Source: Actinomycetota bacterium (lineage in GTDB: Bacteria > Actinomycetota > Nitriliruptoria > Euzebyales > Egibacteraceae). From it: 8,524 nucleotides of DNA. Positions within the stretch are counted from its first letter, which is position 1; every line of letters begins with the position of its first letter. Shown here piece after piece: positions 1 through 7,050 of this stretch. The DNA lies in contig JAHWKQ010000082.1 of the NCBI GenBank assembly GCA_019347785.1, forward strand, positions 1-8,524. Reading direction: 5' to 3'. The position numbers and the translations under genes are program-made. The notes beneath the pieces were generated by a model. It searched no databases, was not told the origin of the DNA, and worked only from the letters and a program-made list of their open reading frames with translations.

Positions 1-334
1 CCAGCTCGCGTCGCAGCACCTCCACGACGTTGGTCTTGACGACCACGACCTTCTCGAAGTCCTCGGTCGCCGACAGGTTCAGGTACGTGTGCGTGGGCCG
101 GGCGAAGCAGTAGCTGCAGGCGTGCGAGCAGCCCCGGTAGGGGTTGATGCTCCAGCCGAACGGCATGCCCCGCACCCGGTTGAGGGCAGACTGGGCGTCG
201 ACCTCCAGGAAGGTCATGCCGGAGAACTCGGGCGTGTCGAACGTGCGCACCCGCTCCACCCGCAGGGACAGCGTCGCCGCTGTCGCCCGGGTGGGAAGGC
301 CGGGTGCGCGCTGGAGGTCGGCGAGCGAGGTCAC
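1..334 (-). CDS. Rv2578c-family radical SAM protein, N-terminal part (runs off left edge)
   Basis: Only the first 111 codons are in the window; the 3' end lies beyond base 1. The translation holds the radical SAM cysteine motif CX3CX2C at C69, C73 and C76, in the context NPYRGCSHACSYCFARPTH, followed by YLNL and a DFEKVVVVKTN stretch. This is the signature of the actinobacterial Rv2578c group, often loosely annotated as a spore-photoproduct-lyase-like (SplB) protein. The cysteines should bind a 4Fe-4S cluster that cleaves S-adenosylmethionine to a radical. The substrate is not established; a DNA-repair role is inferred from family naming and the SOS operator upstream. I chose the GTG at 334-332. 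The only upstream in-frame ATG (397-395) lies inside the LexA box and upstream of the likely transcription start. No strong Shine-Dalgarno sequence is visible before the GTG, so the exact start is less sure than the family. Confidence 0.9.
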   Translation of the reverse strand, partial: MTSLADLQRAPGLPTRATAATLSLRVERVRTFDTPEFSGMTFLEVDAQSALNRVRGMPFGWSINPYRGCSHACSYCFARPTHTYLNLSATEDFEKVVVVKTNVVEVLRREL

Positions 335-385
335 GGCGCGACCCGATGAGTCTCGGGCGTGGTGGGGCTTTGCCGCATGCCCGAC

Positions 386-414
386 AGTATCGAACATTTG
401 TTCGCCGGGGGCAA
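386..414 (-). promoter_or_regulatory. Predicted promoter of the radical SAM gene, overlapping the SOS box
   Basis: Read on the minus strand, TTGCCC (414-409) and GATACT (391-386) are separated by exactly 17 bases. They make a plausible sigma-70-type -35/-10 pair with 4 of 6 matches in the -10. The LexA palindrome fills most of the spacer and touches the -10, which is a classic repressor position. Transcription would begin near base 379 and leave a leader of about 45 bases before the GTG at 334. This is a motif-based inference. Confidence 0.5.
391..404. promoter_or_regulatory. LexA operator (SOS box)
   Basis: The sequence CGAACATTTGTTCG contains perfect CGAAC/GTTCG half-sites around a 4-base centre. 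This matches the GAAC-N4-GTTC core of the LexA box used by Gram-positive bacteria and the TCGAAC-N4-GTTCGA form of mycobacteria. A flanking T at 390 extends the left arm; the right flank is C rather than A. It lies in the divergent region, 56 bases from the radical SAM GTG and 55 bases from the DUF255 ATG. It is AT-rich within very GC-rich DNA, and I found no second copy in the window. Repression by LexA and induction by DNA damage are inferred from the motif. Confidence 0.85.
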
Positions 415-459
415 GCCGCGCCCCGCGCTCGACCGTCCCTGACCGACCCGGGAGACGCC

Positions 460-2505
460 ATGCCCAACCGCCTGCAGCACGCCTCCAGCCCCTACCTGCG
501 CCAGCACGCCGACAACCCCGTGCGGTGGCTGGAGTGGGGGCCGGAGGCCTTCCGGCGCGCGCGCGAGGAGGACAAGCCCATCTTCTTGTCCGTGGGATAC
601 TCGTCGTGCCACTGGTGCCATGTGATGGCCCACGAGTCGTTCGAGGACCGCGAGGTGGCCGACCAGCTCAACACCGGCTTCGTCCCCGTCAAGGTCGACC
701 GCGAGGAGCGACCGGATGTCGACAGCGTCTACATGGACGCGGTACAGGCGCTGACCGGCCACGGCGGCTGGCCCATGAGCGTGTTCCTCACGCCCGACGG
801 CACGCCGTTCTTCGGGGGCACGTACTGGCCGCGGCATGACCGCATGGGCATGGCCGGCTTCCCCAAGGTGCTGGAGGCGGTGCGGGCCGCGTGGCGTGAC
901 CAGCGCGACGAGGTGCTCGGCTCCGGGGAGCGCATCGCGGCCCACCTGCGCCGCGCCACCGACCTGGCCGACGACGGCGCCGAGGCGGTCGACCCGGCCG
1001 TCCCGCACCTGGCCGCCGAGCGCTGCGAGCGCGTCTGGGACCGCCGCCTCGGGGGGTTCGGCCAGGCGCCGAAGTTCCCGCAGGCGATGACCATCGACTT
1101 CCTGCTCGCGCATCATCTGCGCACCGGCGACGAGACCGCCCGCGACGCCGCCGTCCACAGCCTCGAGGCGATGTCGCGCGGCGGCATCTACGACCACGTC
1201 GGCGGGGGTTTCGCACGCTACTCGGTCGACGAGGCGTGGCTGGTGCCGCACTTCGAGAAGATGCTGTACGACAACGCCCTGCTGCTGCGGGCGTACGCCC
1301 ACGCCTGGGCGCTCACGGGACAGCCCCGCTTCCGGCGGGTGGCGACCGAGACCGCCGAGTACCTGCTGGGCGGGATGCGCCACCCCGACGGGGGCCTGTA
1401 CTCGGCCACCGACGCCGACTCCGAGGGGGTCGAGGGCAGGTTCTTCGTGTGGCCCTCCGAGGAGTTCGACGAGGTCGTCAGGGAGGCCGGCGAGGCGCCC
1501 GCCGACTGGCGGCGCTTCTTCGGGGTCACCGACGAGGGCAACTTCACCCTGGAGGACAGCGGGGCGCGGGCGAACATCCTGCACGAGCCGGTGGCGCGCG
1601 ACGAGGACGACGCGGCCTTCGCGCGGCGCCTGGCGGTCGTGCGGGCGGCCCTGCACGCGCGGCGCGAGCAGCGGGTGCACCCGGGCCTGGACGACAAGGT
1701 GCTGACCAGCTGGAACGCGCTGGCGCTGGGCGCGCTGGCGGAGGCCGGCGCGCTGCTCGGCGTCGCCGGCTGGGTCGACGCGGCGCGCGCCTGCGCCACG
1801 TTCGTCCGGGACCGGCTGGTCGTCGACGGGCGCCTGCGCCACACGTGGCGGGAAGGCCACGGGGCCGGCGTCCCGGCGTTCCTGGAGGACACCGCCTTCC
1901 TGGCGCAGGGACTGCTGTCGCTGTACGAGGCCGACGCCGACCCCGGGTGGCTCGCCTGGGCACGACAGCTGGCCGCCGCCGCGGAGGACGGCTTCGCCGA
2001 GGACGACACCGGCGTCTACTTCTCCACCGCTCACGACGCCGAGCCCCTGCTGACCCGGCCCAAGGACCTGTGGGACAACGCGACGCCGGCCGGGTCCAGC
2101 GTCATGGCCGACGTGCACCTGCGCCTGGCGGCGCTGACGGGCGACGCCGCCCACTCCCGCCGCGCCGAGCGGACCCTCGCGCGGTTCCAGAACCGCGCGC
2201 TGCAGGCCCCGACCGGCTACGGCGAGATGCTGCGGGCCTTCGAGCGCCTGCTCGCCGGGCCGCGCGAGGTCGCCGTCGCCGGCGACCCGGCGGACGCGCG
2301 TACCCGGGCCCTGGCAGTTGTCTACCGGGAGGCCTGGCGGCCCGGCAGCGTCCTGGCCGTCGGACCGCCTGACCAGGCCGGCGTGCCGCTGCTGGAGGGC
2401 CGCGCCCTGGTCGAGGGCCGGCCGGCCGCCTACGTCTGCCGCAACTTCGCCTGCGAGCGACCCGTGACCGACCCCGGTGCCCTCCGCACCCTGCTCCAGC
2501 AGTAG
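460..2505 (+). CDS. DUF255/YyaL-family thioredoxin-domain protein
   Basis: The product is 681 residues, a normal length for this family (B. subtilis YyaL, human SPATA20). The N-terminal thioredoxin-like domain (about 1-165) opens with the family signature NRLQHASSPYLRQHADNPV. It carries a C50-H-W-C53 redox motif and the conserved GGWPMSVFLTPDG block at 102-114. A long central and C-terminal region resembles the alpha/alpha-barrel (six-hairpin glycosidase-like) part, with PHFEKMLYDN (263-272), LDDKVLTSWNA (410-420) and LWDNATPAGSS (537-547). Two cysteines, C660 and C665, sit in the typical VCRNFACERPV tail. The biochemical role is unknown; a thiol-redox or protein-quality function is only inferred. 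The ATG at 460 is preceded by GGGAG at 450-454 with 5 bases of spacing and begins at the family signature. The frame stays open upstream to 304, but that extension crosses the SOS box and is not credible. No signal peptide is visible, so the protein is probably cytoplasmic. Confidence 0.93.
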   Translation: MPNRLQHASSPYLRQHADNPVRWLEWGPEAFRRAREEDKPIFLSVGYSSCHWCHVMAHESFEDREVADQLNTGFVPVKVDREERPDVDSVYMDAVQALTGHGGWPMSVFLTPDGTPFFGGTYWPRHDRMGMAGFPKVLEAVRAAWRDQRDEVLGSGERIAAHLRRATDLADDGAEAVDPAVPHLAAERCERVWDRRLGGFGQAPKFPQAMTIDFLLAHHLRTGDETARDAAVHSLEAMSRGGIYDHVGGGFARYSVDEAWLVPHFEKMLYDNALLLRAYAHAWALTGQPRFRRVATETAEYLLGGMRHPDGGLYSATDADSEGVEGRFFVWPSEEFDEVVREAGEAPADWRRFFGVTDEGNFTLEDSGARANILHEPVARDEDDAAFARRLAVVRAALHARREQRVHPGLDDKVLTSWNALALGALAEAGALLGVAGWVDAARACATFVRDRLVVDGRLRHTWREGHGAGVPAFLEDTAFLAQGLLSLYEADADPGWLAWARQLAAAAEDGFAEDDTGVYFSTAHDAEPLLTRPKDLWDNATPAGSSVMADVHLRLAALTGDAAHSRRAERTLARFQNRALQAPTGYGEMLRAFERLLAGPREVAVAGDPADARTRALAVVYREAWRPGSVLAVGPPDQAGVPLLEGRALVEGRPAAYVCRNFACERPVTDPGALRTLLQQ

Positions 2506-2549
2506 GTGTGTCGACTGGCCGGCGATGTCCGCCAGTCAGTCGACACACC
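2505..2549. terminator. Large two-tier hairpin after the DUF255 gene, possible U-tract-less terminator
   Basis: A perfect 13-bp inverted repeat, GGTGTGTCGACTG (2505-2517) with CAGTCGACACACC (2537-2549), starts on the last base of the stop codon. Inside it are a symmetric 3x3 internal loop, a second 4-bp stem GGCG/CGCC (2521-2524 with 2530-2533) and a 5-base ATGTC loop. An alternative 7-bp pairing, GACTGGC with GCCAGTC (2513-2519 with 2531-2537), is also possible. No T-run follows, so it is not a classical intrinsic terminator, although U-poor terminators have been proposed in actinobacteria. It could instead be an mRNA-end stabiliser or a protein-binding site, because each arm carries the palindrome GTCGAC. 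Confidence 0.55.
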
Positions 2550-2572
2550 GCGGGTTTGGCGGGGGGCGCGGC

Positions 2573-2578
2573 TAGAGT
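2573..2578 (+). promoter_or_regulatory. -10 element of a probable leaderless helicase transcript
   Basis: TAGAGT matches the TANNNT -10 pattern and ends 8 bases before the ATG at 2587. Transcription starting about 7 bases downstream would begin at or next to the A of the ATG, giving a leaderless mRNA, which is common in actinobacteria. In agreement, no Shine-Dalgarno sequence is visible between the hairpin and the ATG. No convincing -35 lies at standard spacing (2550-2555 is GCGGGT). Confidence 0.5.
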
Positions 2579-2586
2579 CAGCCGCC

Positions 2587-4611
2587 ATGACGACGGCGCT
2601 CGACGGGCTCGACGCCCGGCAGCGGGCCGCGGCGGAGGCGGTCACCGGGCCGGTGTGCATCCTGGCCGGCGCGGGCTCGGGCAAGACCCGCACCATCACC
2701 CACCGCATCGCCCATCAGGTGGAGACCGGCGCCGCCCGCCCCGAGCAGGTCCTGGCCGTCACCTTCACCGACCGGGCCGCCGGTGAGCTGCGCGCGCGCC
2801 TGCGGCGCCTCGGCACGCCCGGGCCGCTGCGCGCGGCGACGTTCCACGCCGCGGCCTACGCGCAGCTGCGCCACTTCTGGCCACGCGTGACCGACCGTCC
2901 GCTCCCGGAGGTGGTGGCGTCGAAGGTGCGGCTGCTGGCCCCGGCCGCGCGGCGGCTGCGGGTGGAGGCCCGCGACCTGGCCGCCGAGGTCGAGTGGGCC
3001 AAGGCGCGGCGGCTGACGCCGGAGCAGTACGCCGCACACGCGGACGGGCGGCACCCGCCGCTCGGGGCGGAGCGCATGGCGGCGGTCTTCGCCGACTACG
3101 AGCGGGACAAGGACGGGGCCAACCTCGTCGACTTCGACGACATGATCCTGCTCACCGAGCGGATGCTGCGTGAGCACGAGGACGTCGCCGCCCAGGTGCG
3201 CGGCCGCTACCGCTTCGTCACCGTCGACGAGTACCAGGACGTCAACCCGGCGCAGGACGCGCTGCTGGACGCCTGGCTGGGCGACGGCGACGACCTGTGC
3301 GTCGTCGGTGACGACGCGCAGACCATCTACGGGTTCGCGGGCGCCTCGCCCGCCTATCTGAGGAGCTTCCGCAGCCGCTACCCACGGGCGACGATCGTGC
3401 AGCTCGTCGACAACTACCGCTCGACGCCCCAGGTGCTGGAGGTGGCCAACCGCCTGCTGCGCAACGCCCCGGGGGTGACCACCAGGCGCCTGGTCGCCCA
3501 CAACCCTCCCGGGCCGGCGCCGCGACTGGCCGGCTACGACGACGACGACGCGGAGCGCGACGCGGTCGTCGCCCGGGTGCGAGAGCTGCTGGCCGACGGC
3601 GTGCCGGCGGGGCGCATCGCCATCTGCTACCGCGTCAACAGCCAGTCCGAGGCGCTGGAGCAGGCGCTGTCCCGGGCAGGCGTCGCCTACGTCGTCCGGG
3701 GCGAGCGCGGCTTCTTCGACCGTCCCGAGATCCGCCAGGCCCTGGCCTTGCTGCGGGCCCGGGCCGGCGGCGGGGAGACGACCCCGCCCCCCGAGGCGTC
3801 CGGCGCCCCCGACGGCACCAGCCCGGCGGGGGCGCCACGCGCCGATCGGCTCGTCGAGCGGGCTCTGCGCGAGGGGCTGTCGTGGCACCCCCGGCGCGAG
3901 CCCGACGGCGAGGCGGCCAGGGAGCGGTGGCGCAACCTGTCCACACTGCTGGGGCTGGCCACGCAGGCGGTCCGCGACGACCCGGCGACGACGTTCGCCC
4001 GGGTCGTCGACGACCTCGTGGCCCGGGGCGCCGCCGGCCACGAGTCCGCCGACCCCGACGGGGCGGTCACCCTCCTGACGCTGCACAAGGCCAAGGGACT
4101 GGAGTTCGATGCCGTGCTCATCGTGGCCGTGGAGGAGGGCCTCGTGCCGATCTCCCACGCCACCGACGACGCGGCCGTCGCCGAGGAGCGCCGCCTGCTG
4201 TACGTGGGCCTGACGCGCGCCCGGCGGCATCTGTGGGTGTCGTGGGCGCGGTCCCGCCCCGGCGCCCGGGGCGCCCCCGTGCGCCGCCGTCCGTCCCGCT
4301 TCCTGTACGGGCTGGGGGCGGGGGCGCCCCGGCCGGCCGCCCATCGCCGCCCCGAGGCGGGGGTCGGCGGCCGCCTGCGCGCCTGGCGCCTGGAACGGTC
4401 CCGCCGCGACGGCGTGCCTGCCTACGTCGTGTTCGACGATCGGACCCTGGCCGCGCTCACCGAGCGCCGGCCGGCCAGCACCCGGGAGCTGCTCGAGGTC
4501 CGCGGGTTCGGGCCGGTCAGGGCGCGCCGCTACGGCGACGAGGTGCTGGCCGTCCTGGGGGCGGCGCGGCCGCGTCAGGCCCCGGCGTCAGGTGACCACG
4601 GCGACGAGTGA
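2587..4611 (+). CDS. uvrD2: ATP-dependent 3'-5' DNA helicase, UvrD2 type with HRDC domain
   Basis: The 674-residue protein has the full set of superfamily 1A helicase motifs: Q motif LDARQRAA (8-15), Walker A AGAGSGKT (27-34, K33), Walker B VDEYQD (213-218), GDDAQTIYGF (241-250), DNYRST (275-280), LHKAKGLEF (499-507) and LYVGLTRAR (538-546). An HRDC domain follows from about 610 (VPAYVVFDD) to about 660. This architecture fits mycobacterial UvrD2 rather than PcrA/UvrD1. It should couple ATP hydrolysis to unwinding of DNA in repair and replication. Two points stand out. The segment between motif VI and HRDC (about 553-609) has no cysteine, whereas mycobacterial UvrD2 carries a tetracysteine module there. 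A Pro/Gly-rich linker at about 391-420 interrupts the 2A region. The ATG at 2587 starts just before the Q motif; an open extension to 2506 runs through the hairpin and looks unlike protein. The stop overlaps the pncB start. Confidence 0.92.
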   Translation: MTTALDGLDARQRAAAEAVTGPVCILAGAGSGKTRTITHRIAHQVETGAARPEQVLAVTFTDRAAGELRARLRRLGTPGPLRAATFHAAAYAQLRHFWPRVTDRPLPEVVASKVRLLAPAARRLRVEARDLAAEVEWAKARRLTPEQYAAHADGRHPPLGAERMAAVFADYERDKDGANLVDFDDMILLTERMLREHEDVAAQVRGRYRFVTVDEYQDVNPAQDALLDAWLGDGDDLCVVGDDAQTIYGFAGASPAYLRSFRSRYPRATIVQLVDNYRSTPQVLEVANRLLRNAPGVTTRRLVAHNPPGPAPRLAGYDDDDAERDAVVARVRELLADGVPAGRIAICYRVNSQSEALEQALSRAGVAYVVRGERGFFDRPEIRQALALLRARAGGGETTPPPEASGAPDGTSPAGAPRADRLVERALREGLSWHPRREPDGEAARERWRNLSTLLGLATQAVRDDPATTFARVVDDLVARGAAGHESADPDGAVTLLTLHKAKGLEFDAVLIVAVEEGLVPISHATDDAAVAEERRLLYVGLTRARRHLWVSWARSRPGARGAPVRRRPSRFLYGLGAGAPRPAAHRRPEAGVGGRLRAWRLERSRRDGVPAYVVFDDRTLAALTERRPASTRELLEVRGFGPVRARRYGDEVLAVLGAARPRQAPASGDHGDE

Positions 4612-5945
4612 AAGGCTGTTGCGCATTGTCGGAGGCACTGCTCACCGACCTGTACGAGCTGACGATGATGGCCGGCTACCACGCGGAGGGCCGGGCCGAC
4701 GACCTGGCCACGTTCGACCTGTACCACCGCCACCCGCCCAGGGGCGTCGACCTCGTCGTCACGGCGGGGCTGGAGCCCGTTCTCGGCTACCTGGGGAGCC
4801 TGCACTTCACCGGCGGGGACCTGGACTACCTGCGCTCGCTGGACATGTTCGACGACGCCTTCCTGGACCACCTCGCGGGGCTGCGCTTCACCGGGGACGT
4901 GTGGGCCATGCCCGAGGGCACGCCCGTGTTCGGCGACGAGCCGATCCTGCGCGTCACCGCCCCGCTGGCCCAGGCCCAGCTGATCGAGACCACGCTGCTG
5001 CACCGCATCTCCTACAGCTCGCTGGTCGCCAGCAACGCCGTGCAGATCGCCCGCGCGGCCGGCGGCAAGCCGCTGCTGGAGATGGGCGCCCGCCGCGCCC
5101 ACGGGCCCGACGGGGCCCTGACCGGCGCGCGCGCCGCCTTCATCGGCGGCTGCTCGGCCACGTCGAACGTCGAGGCCGGGCGGGCCTACGACGTCCCGCT
5201 GGCGGGGACGCAGGCCCACTCCTGGGTCATGGCGTTCGGCGACGAGCTGGAGGCCTTTCGCGCGTTCGCCCGCTCGTTCCCGGACAATTGCGTGCTCCTG
5301 GTCGACACGTACGACACGTTGGGCAGCGGCGTGCCCAACGCCATCCGGGTCGCGGCGGAGCTCGCCGACGACGGTCACCGGCTGCGGGGCGTGCGCCTGG
5401 ACTCCGGCGACCTGGCCGACCTGGCCCGGCGGACCCGGCCCATGCTGGACGAGGCGGGGCTGGAGGGGACCCAGATCATCGCGTCGGGCGACCTGGACGC
5501 CGGGCGCATCGCCGCCCTGGAGGAGGCGGACGCACCGATCGACGGGTACGGGGTGGGCACGTCGCTGATCACGGCGTGGCACGACCCGGCCTTCTCCGGC
5601 GTCTACAAGCTGACGGAGATCGGCGGGCGGCCGGTGGTCAAGGTCAGCGGCGACCCGGCGAAGACGACCAGCCCCGGGCGCAAGCAGGTGTGGCGCCGCG
5701 ACGACGGCGACGTGATCGGCCTGCACGACGAGGAGATGGACGGCGAGCCGTTGCTGGTGGAGGCCATCCGCAACGGCCGGCGGGTGCTGGAACCACAGCC
5801 GGTCAGCGAACTGCGCAGGCGCTGTCGTCAGCGCGTGCAGGACCTGCGCCCCCGCCTGCGCGACGGCTCGTGGCCCGTGCGGCGCAGCGACGGCCTCGAG
5901 CGGCTGCGGGAGCAGCTGCTCGGCGGCGGCGGCCGGTCCGACTGA
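4608..5945 (+). CDS. pncB: Nicotinate phosphoribosyltransferase
   Basis: This enzyme joins nicotinate and PRPP, with ATP, to form nicotinate mononucleotide, the entry step of NAD salvage (Preiss-Handler pathway) in the cytoplasm. The 445-residue length is standard. Visible family blocks are ALLTDLYELTMMAGY (10-24), EMGARRAHGPDGA (158-170), AGTQAHSW (199-206, where H204 fits the phosphorylated catalytic histidine), VRLDSGDLADLAR (262-274) and DGYGVGTSL (312-320). The GTG at 4608 overlaps the helicase TGA in GTGA, suggesting translational coupling. A downstream TTG at 4626 is a real alternative: it has AAAGG at 4611-4615, ten bases ahead, and would begin with MSEALLTDLYELTM, which resembles homologous N-termini better than the cysteine-bearing MKGCCA. 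The function is secure; the start codon is not. The gene ends 6 bases from the convergent Fic-like gene, with no obvious terminator between them. Confidence 0.93.
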   Translation: MKGCCALSEALLTDLYELTMMAGYHAEGRADDLATFDLYHRHPPRGVDLVVTAGLEPVLGYLGSLHFTGGDLDYLRSLDMFDDAFLDHLAGLRFTGDVWAMPEGTPVFGDEPILRVTAPLAQAQLIETTLLHRISYSSLVASNAVQIARAAGGKPLLEMGARRAHGPDGALTGARAAFIGGCSATSNVEAGRAYDVPLAGTQAHSWVMAFGDELEAFRAFARSFPDNCVLLVDTYDTLGSGVPNAIRVAAELADDGHRLRGVRLDSGDLADLARRTRPMLDEAGLEGTQIIASGDLDAGRIAALEEADAPIDGYGVGTSLITAWHDPAFSGVYKLTEIGGRPVVKVSGDPAKTTSPGRKQVWRRDDGDVIGLHDEEMDGEPLLVEAIRNGRRVLEPQPVSELRRRCRQRVQDLRPRLRDGSWPVRRSDGLERLREQLLGGGGRSD

Positions 5946-5951
5946 CCCGGC

Positions 5952-7049
5952 TCAGGCGTCGGCCCGACGGTAGCGCAGGCCGCGGCTGCGTGGCACCGGG
6001 GACACGGCGCCGGCCCGGGCGAGCATGCGCAGGTCCTCCCGCGCGGTCTCCAGGGTCACGCCGGCCCGCCGGGCGTACTCGGTCACCGTGAGTGACTCGC
6101 CGGGGGCGACGCCGGCGCATACCGCCGCGCCCCGCGCCGGCGGGGCCGGAGGCCGGCCGCCCGCGGCCTCGTCGGCCGCCTCGGTGAGGGCGGCGGCGGC
6201 GGCCTCGCAGTAGCGCTCCAGCCACCCGCCCACGTCACCGCGGCGCCGGATCGTGGCGGCCACCTCGCCGTGGTAGCCGACCGGATCGGCGGCCAGCAGC
6301 CGCTCGCACACCGCGGCGCCGTCCGGGTCGAGGCCGCGCGCGCGCAGGACGAGGCGCGACGCGGCGCGGGCGACCCGGCCGTTGGCCGCCTCGTAGGGCT
6401 GCCACTGCAGCAGGCGCTCCTGCACCACGCCGGCCACCGCCAGCGAGGGCATCGCGGCGCTGCCGCGGCCCAGCCACGCGGCCAGCCCGGCGAGCAGGTC
6501 GGACAGGTCGGCCGGGTCGGCGGCGCGGTAGATGATCCGCCCCTGCGCGCCCTCGTGGACCGCCCGCTCCGTCCGCCGGGGGCGCCCGACGGCCCCGGCG
6601 TCCACCAGGCCACGGCAGACGACGGCGTGGAGCTCGGACAGCGCGTCGAGTGGCCGCTCGAAGAACGACCCGGCCAGGGCGGGCTCGGCGTCGAAGCACG
6701 CCAGCAGGTTGGCGTACTCCACGGCGGCCAGCTCCTGGGTCGGCACGCCCTCCAGCCGCAGGGCCGCCGCCCATCCCCCCACGACACCCGGCGCGGGGGT
6801 GAGGACGGCCGCGGCGCCGTCGTGTTCGCGGGCGTCGACCGCGGCGGCGGTGTCGTCGCGCAGCGGACTGGCGTCCAGGCGCGCGGACAGGCGCGCGGAC
6901 TCACGCCGCGCCGCCCGGGTCACCTCGGCCCGGCTGTCCGGATCGGCGGCCGCCAGCCGCGTCGCGGCGGCCTCGCCCTGGGCGATGAGCGTGACGAGGT
7001 GGTCCGAGTAGCCGACCCGCACCCGCGCGCCGGCAGGCGGCGCGGGCAT
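5952..7049 (-). CDS. Degenerate Fic-domain protein with C-terminal winged helix
   Basis: The 365-residue protein has the layout of a Fic protein. A helical N-terminal half holds LEG at 99-101, corresponding to the inhibitory-helix (S/T)xxxE(G/N) motif with Ala96 at the Ser/Thr position and Glu100 kept. A flap-like segment GRIIYRAADP (170-179) and the core helix-loop-helix around 205-240 follow. The active-site motif HPFx(D/E)GNGRxxR reads QPYEAANGRVAR (217-228): the catalytic His is Gln217, the acidic residue is Ala221, and the NGRxxR anion-binding part is intact. WLERY (276-280) fits the usual C-terminal Fic helix. Residues about 319-362 form a DeoR/MarR-like winged helix (TVTEYARRAGVTLETAREDL). 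Normal AMP transfer seems unlikely, so a binding or regulatory role, perhaps on DNA, is inferred. The ATG at 7049 lies one base past the HAD stop (TGAGATG), implying translational coupling. A GTG at codon 10 is an alternative start. Confidence 0.75.
   Translation of the reverse strand: MPAPPAGARVRVGYSDHLVTLIAQGEAAATRLAAADPDSRAEVTRAARRESARLSARLDASPLRDDTAAAVDAREHDGAAAVLTPAPGVVGGWAAALRLEGVPTQELAAVEYANLLACFDAEPALAGSFFERPLDALSELHAVVCRGLVDAGAVGRPRRTERAVHEGAQGRIIYRAADPADLSDLLAGLAAWLGRGSAAMPSLAVAGVVQERLLQWQPYEAANGRVARAASRLVLRARGLDPDGAAVCERLLAADPVGYHGEVAATIRRRGDVGGWLERYCEAAAAALTEAADEAAGGRPPAPPARGAAVCAGVAPGESLTVTEYARRAGVTLETAREDLRMLARAGAVSPVPRSRGLRYRRADA
6877..6900. repeat. 12-base tandem duplication inside the Fic-like gene
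   Basis: AGGCGCGCGGAC occurs twice in direct succession (6877-6888 and 6889-6900). It is in frame and encodes a doubled Ser-Ala-Arg-Leu in the N-terminal helical region of the Fic-like protein (residues about 51-58). It is most simply a small slippage duplication. Confidence 0.7.
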
Positions 7050-7050
7050 C

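Noticed and set aside
335..397. In-frame ATG at 397-395 as the start of the radical SAM gene
   Set aside because: The codon lies inside the LexA box and upstream of the -10 element, so it would not be in the predicted transcript. The added residues do not resemble the family.
304..459. Upstream extension of the DUF255 reading frame
   Set aside because: It crosses the SOS box and overlaps the radical SAM start. The ATG at 460 has GGGAG at 5-base spacing and begins at the conserved family signature.
331..2154. 607-codon open frame on the minus strand opposite the DUF255 gene
   Set aside because: Its translation is low-complexity (Val, Gly, Arg, Gln-rich) with no recognisable domain. It mirrors the codon structure of the well-supported plus-strand gene, as expected in very GC-rich DNA.
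2556..2561. TTGGCG as the -35 partner of the helicase -10
   Set aside because: The spacer to TAGAGT would be 11 bases, too short for a sigma-70-type promoter.
2506..2586. Upstream extension of the helicase frame (MCRLAGDV...)
   Set aside because: It runs through the hairpin and the -10 element, and family members begin just before the Q motif.
3538..3554. GAC/ACG triplet run resembling a microsatellite
   Set aside because: It is the coding sequence for an Asp-rich stretch (YDDDDDAERD) in the helicase and shows no sign of function beyond that.
2578..4344. 588-codon open frame on the minus strand opposite the helicase
   Set aside because: It is an antisense shadow with no domain motifs, while the plus strand carries every helicase motif.
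5930..5960. Possible terminator between convergent pncB and the Fic-like gene
   Set aside because: Only a 4-bp GGTC/GACC stem with no T-run is present in the 6-base gap and its flanks, too weak to support.
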